The notes below the pieces were generated by a model. That model was not told the origin of the DNA. It made no database searches and saw only the letters and a program-made list of their open reading frames with translations. A DNA stretch of 64,000 nucleotides, taken from NCBI GenBank assembly GCA_947496465.1, contig CANMCX010000001.1:620001-684000 (forward strand), given 5' to 3'. This document shows, piece after piece, positions 62,248 to 64,000 of this stretch. The position numbers were made by a program, and so were the translations under genes. The stretch's first letter is position 1; each line of letters opens with the position of its first letter. Source of the stretch: Marinifilum_A sediminis (GTDB lineage: Bacteria > Bacteroidota > Bacteroidia > Bacteroidales > Marinifilaceae).

Positions 62248-63516
62248 TTAATCCCGCTTTTCGTATTCCCTATAAATTTCCAGCAACTCTTTTGCCGAAT
62301 AAATTCCTTTGGTATCGATTCCTAAATCAGCTAATAACTGTTTAGCACAAACAACAATACTCTCCTCATCGATAAACTGTTCGTGAACATTGTTCAGATA
62401 CTTCAATACTTTAAAGGCATTGAAGGCAGCAAAAAATTTCTTTCTAAATGTTTCTATCGAAGCACAGTTCTTATTGATTTCGTCCAAAGCTTCAAAGAAG
62501 TTATCTTCTTTCAAATAACTGCGAACCGATCCTGGCAGAGATACCAACAAATCATTCAAATAAGTATCGTAATCGACTCCAAAAAAATCATCGACCTTAT
62601 CGAAAAAGGATTTCAATTCTTTAAAAGCAGAATAATTGTAGGTTTGATAATCAACAATTCCCTCATCAACAAAAGTGGAAATAGCTTTTCCTGTACCAAA
62701 AGGAACTCGATCGGAAACTCTCGGTGATGGAATAACACGCGTAGTATTGATTTCGTAAAACTTTCCAAGCGGAATGATCTTTTGTAAGAAATAAAAATCC
62801 TCTCCTGCCTGTCGGCGATTCATTCCTCCTTGCTTGATGTATGCACTAGCGGATACTGCAAAGCTAGATCCTACCGTATGAAATGCATGTGGGTGACCAG
62901 CAAAACGCATCGCCAACATGTAATATCGTAAATACAATTCGTATTGAGAAATGGCATCGTAAATCTGATTTTCAAATTCCTCCCCTTCTAATGGATGCTC
63001 GTAAAAAATATTGGCGCCATTGGCTTTGGGAAATTTCTTAAAAAGCTTCTCTATTTCGGTCAGGTAATTTGCATCGCAAGCAGAATCGGCATCGAAACCT
63101 GTAATGATACCATTTGCCTTATCAATTTTATTGAAACGACTTACCGCCTCATCCATTGCAATCTTTCTAGCAAAACCTACCCCTGCGAATTTCTTTGGCA
63201 AATTGGGTTGATGAATCAGGTAAAATTTTAATTTTTCATCCTGATGCTCTTTCATCCAGGATTCTGCTTCCTCAATAGTTTTTGCATTTTGTGCAAGTTC
63301 TCTTTCACCTGTCTGCTCCCCTGAATTCACAATCACAATTACTTCCACCTCATTTATCGGACGATCACAATTCCATAATGCCTCCAAACTTGGAATCAAA
63401 TCCGGTTCATCGTAACAGGGAATCGTTACAATCATATTCAGTTTTTCCGAAACAGGATCTGAAATGTACTCAGAGTACATTCTTTGTTTCTTTAGGTATT
63501 TATCTGCAAAAGCCAT
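62248..63516 (-). CDS. Family 2 glycosyltransferase
   Basis: A 422-residue cytoplasmic or peripheral GT-A enzyme. The N-terminal domain shows MIVTIPCYDEPDLIPSLEALWNCD, VIVNSGE and ITGFDADSACDANYL, where the DAD is the metal-binding motif. Further on HAFHTVGSSFAVSASAYIKQGGMNRRQAGEDFYFLQK with the ED acid motif is typical. The C-terminal 130 residues are helical and not typical of the family. No other sugar-pathway gene is adjacent, so the glycan is unknown. Confidence 0.88.
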   Translation of the reverse strand: MAFADKYLKKQRMYSEYISDPVSEKLNMIVTIPCYDEPDLIPSLEALWNCDRPINEVEVIVIVNSGEQTGERELAQNAKTIEEAESWMKEHQDEKLKFYLIHQPNLPKKFAGVGFARKIAMDEAVSRFNKIDKANGIITGFDADSACDANYLTEIEKLFKKFPKANGANIFYEHPLEGEEFENQIYDAISQYELYLRYYMLAMRFAGHPHAFHTVGSSFAVSASAYIKQGGMNRRQAGEDFYFLQKIIPLGKFYEINTTRVIPSPRVSDRVPFGTGKAISTFVDEGIVDYQTYNYSAFKELKSFFDKVDDFFGVDYDTYLNDLLVSLPGSVRSYLKEDNFFEALDEINKNCASIETFRKKFFAAFNAFKVLKYLNNVHEQFIDEESIVVCAKQLLADLGIDTKGIYSAKELLEIYREYEKRD

Positions 63517-63528
63517 TCTAATTTAAAT

Positions 63529-63561
63529 ATGAAATATGAGACGTTAGATATGAGACGATTA
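63529..63561. repeat. Dispersed repeat, copy 2
   Basis: Reads GAAATATGAGACG then TTAGATATGAGACGATTA, related to copy 1 and, in inverted orientation, to copy 3 about 60 bases away. Confidence 0.55.
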
Positions 63562-63623
63562 TCATTCATAATCTTGCTATGACAAGTGACCTATTAGAAA
63601 TAGACTGGTGTTTTATCACATTT

Positions 63624-63657
63624 CCATCTAATATCTCACATCTATAATCTCATTTCT
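63624..63657. repeat. Dispersed repeat, copy 3 (inverted)
   Basis: On the minus strand reads GAAATGAGATTATAGATG then TGAGATATTAGATG. With copy 2 it forms an imperfect inverted repeat. Confidence 0.55.
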
Positions 63658-63676
63658 GTTAAAGCGGCAAAGATAC

Positions 63677-63711
63677 AAAAAAGGGCAGATAGCTTAAATG
63701 CCAATCTGCCC
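63677..63711 (-). terminator. Intrinsic terminator after the OmpH/Skp gene
   Basis: GGGCAGAT (63683-63690) pairs with ATCTGCCC (63704-63711); the minus strand then reads TTTTTTG. Confidence 0.85.
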
Positions 63712-63733
63712 CATATATTTTTGATATTTTATA

Positions 63734-64000
63734 TTACTTAGCTTCCGGAGTATATCTCGCGTTTAAGCCATCAAGAACTTCTTTAGTAATATCCAATCCA
63801 TCTTGCGATAACAACACATTTCCACCTTTAGTAGTACTCAAAATTAAACTGTAGTTATGAGTTGAATTGTACTCTTTCAAGTAGTTGGTTACGCTATCGA
63901 ATAAACGCTTGCTGTTCTCGTTTTGCTCACCCATTAATTGTGCGCTTAATTCACGATCTAACTGTTGTAAGTTCTGCTGCTTTGCAATTAATTTTTGCTG
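63734..64000 (-). CDS. OmpH/Skp-family periplasmic chaperone, partial (C-terminal 88 residues)
   Basis: The gene runs off the right edge of the window, so its start is not seen. The open frame begins with a glutamine-rich helix (KLIAKQQNLQQLDRELSAQL), then a coiled-coil arm and the conserved C-terminal core YSLILSTTKGGNVLLSQDGLDITKEVLDGLNARY of OmpH/Skp. Skp-like proteins hold outer-membrane proteins unfolded in the periplasm. Annotated from the edge, not from the internal ATG at 63934. Confidence 0.9.
   Translation of the reverse strand, partial: QQKLIAKQQNLQQLDRELSAQLMGEQNENSKRLFDSVTNYLKEYNSTHNYSLILSTTKGGNVLLSQDGLDITKEVLDGLNARYTPEAK

Overview
The window is a chromosomal stretch of a low-GC, free-living Bacteroidota bacterium. 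The evidence is the set of type IX secretion (T9SS) parts (PorP/SprF-like, PorE-like, type B sorting domain and plug-domain proteins), TAnnTTTG-type -7 promoter elements before many genes, the ResB/CcsA style of cytochrome c maturation, and the sodium-linked energetics (complete nqrABCDEF, two NhaC antiporters, a sodium:solute symporter). The mixture of NrfHA nitrite ammonification, Nqr and T9SS would suit a facultative or anaerobic marine member of the Bacteroidales (Marinifilaceae-like). That placement is inference; there is no rRNA here to test it.

Layout. 1-4.4 kb: an M23 peptidase divergent from alaS, then a small membrane protein with a GC-rich, possibly structured leader. 4.5-13.8 kb: a respiratory block with an outer-membrane porin, nrfH, nrfA and a split ResB/CcsA pair on the minus strand, and a divergent fused ResB-CcsA protein. 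14-16.7 kb: an HxlR regulator divergent from a nitroreductase and a YdhR-type monooxygenase, the decayed end of an outer-membrane barrel gene, and an unrecognised helical protein. 16.9-22.5 kb: a multi-PAS histidine kinase, a ChaN-like protein, a lipoprotein and a sodium:solute symporter. 22.6-28.7 kb: recR, a lipoylated E2 acyltransferase, a large PorE-like protein ending in four SPOR-like repeats, and a GNAT enzyme. 28.7-36.7 kb: a stand-alone HsdR-N nuclease-fold protein, then a tightly packed plus-strand run of AMP nucleosidase, holA, a T9SS type B cargo, a PorP-like barrel, a PorE-like OmpA protein, rhomboid, HAD phosphatase and a class IV aminotransferase. 36.7-43.3 kb: YqgE, an NhaC antiporter with an extra N-terminal domain, a non-coding interval holding three related units that each end in a terminator, a fused alpha/beta E1 dehydrogenase, and two small membrane proteins. 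43.4-50.4 kb: apbE and nqrFEDCBA. 50.6-57.9 kb: a T9SS plug-domain protein, an ankyrin-phosphatase lipoprotein, a small unknown gene before bioB, a short degenerate repeat block, a LytTR/LytS two-component pair and a lipoprotein. 58.2-64 kb: a second NhaC, pruA, an FtsB/DivIC-like protein, a family 2 glycosyltransferase and the start-truncated (window edge) OmpH/Skp gene.

How the genes work together. NrfH passes quinol electrons to NrfA, and the nearby ResB/CcsA proteins would attach the haems, including the unusual CxxCK haem of NrfA. Nqr pumps sodium with FMN placed by ApbE, and the NhaC antiporters and symporter use or balance that gradient. The type B cargo, PorP-like barrel and PorE-like OmpA protein form one compact secretion/attachment module. 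The E1 fusion and E2 sit at separate loci but are plausible parts of one branched-chain 2-oxoacid dehydrogenase.

The most unusual signals are the three tandem non-coding units at 39.4-40.1 kb, the SPOR-repeat version of a PorE-like protein, the short leader RNA candidate at 3.95 kb, and the dual cytochrome c maturation set around nrf. No tRNA, rRNA, CRISPR array or insertion sequence was recognised.
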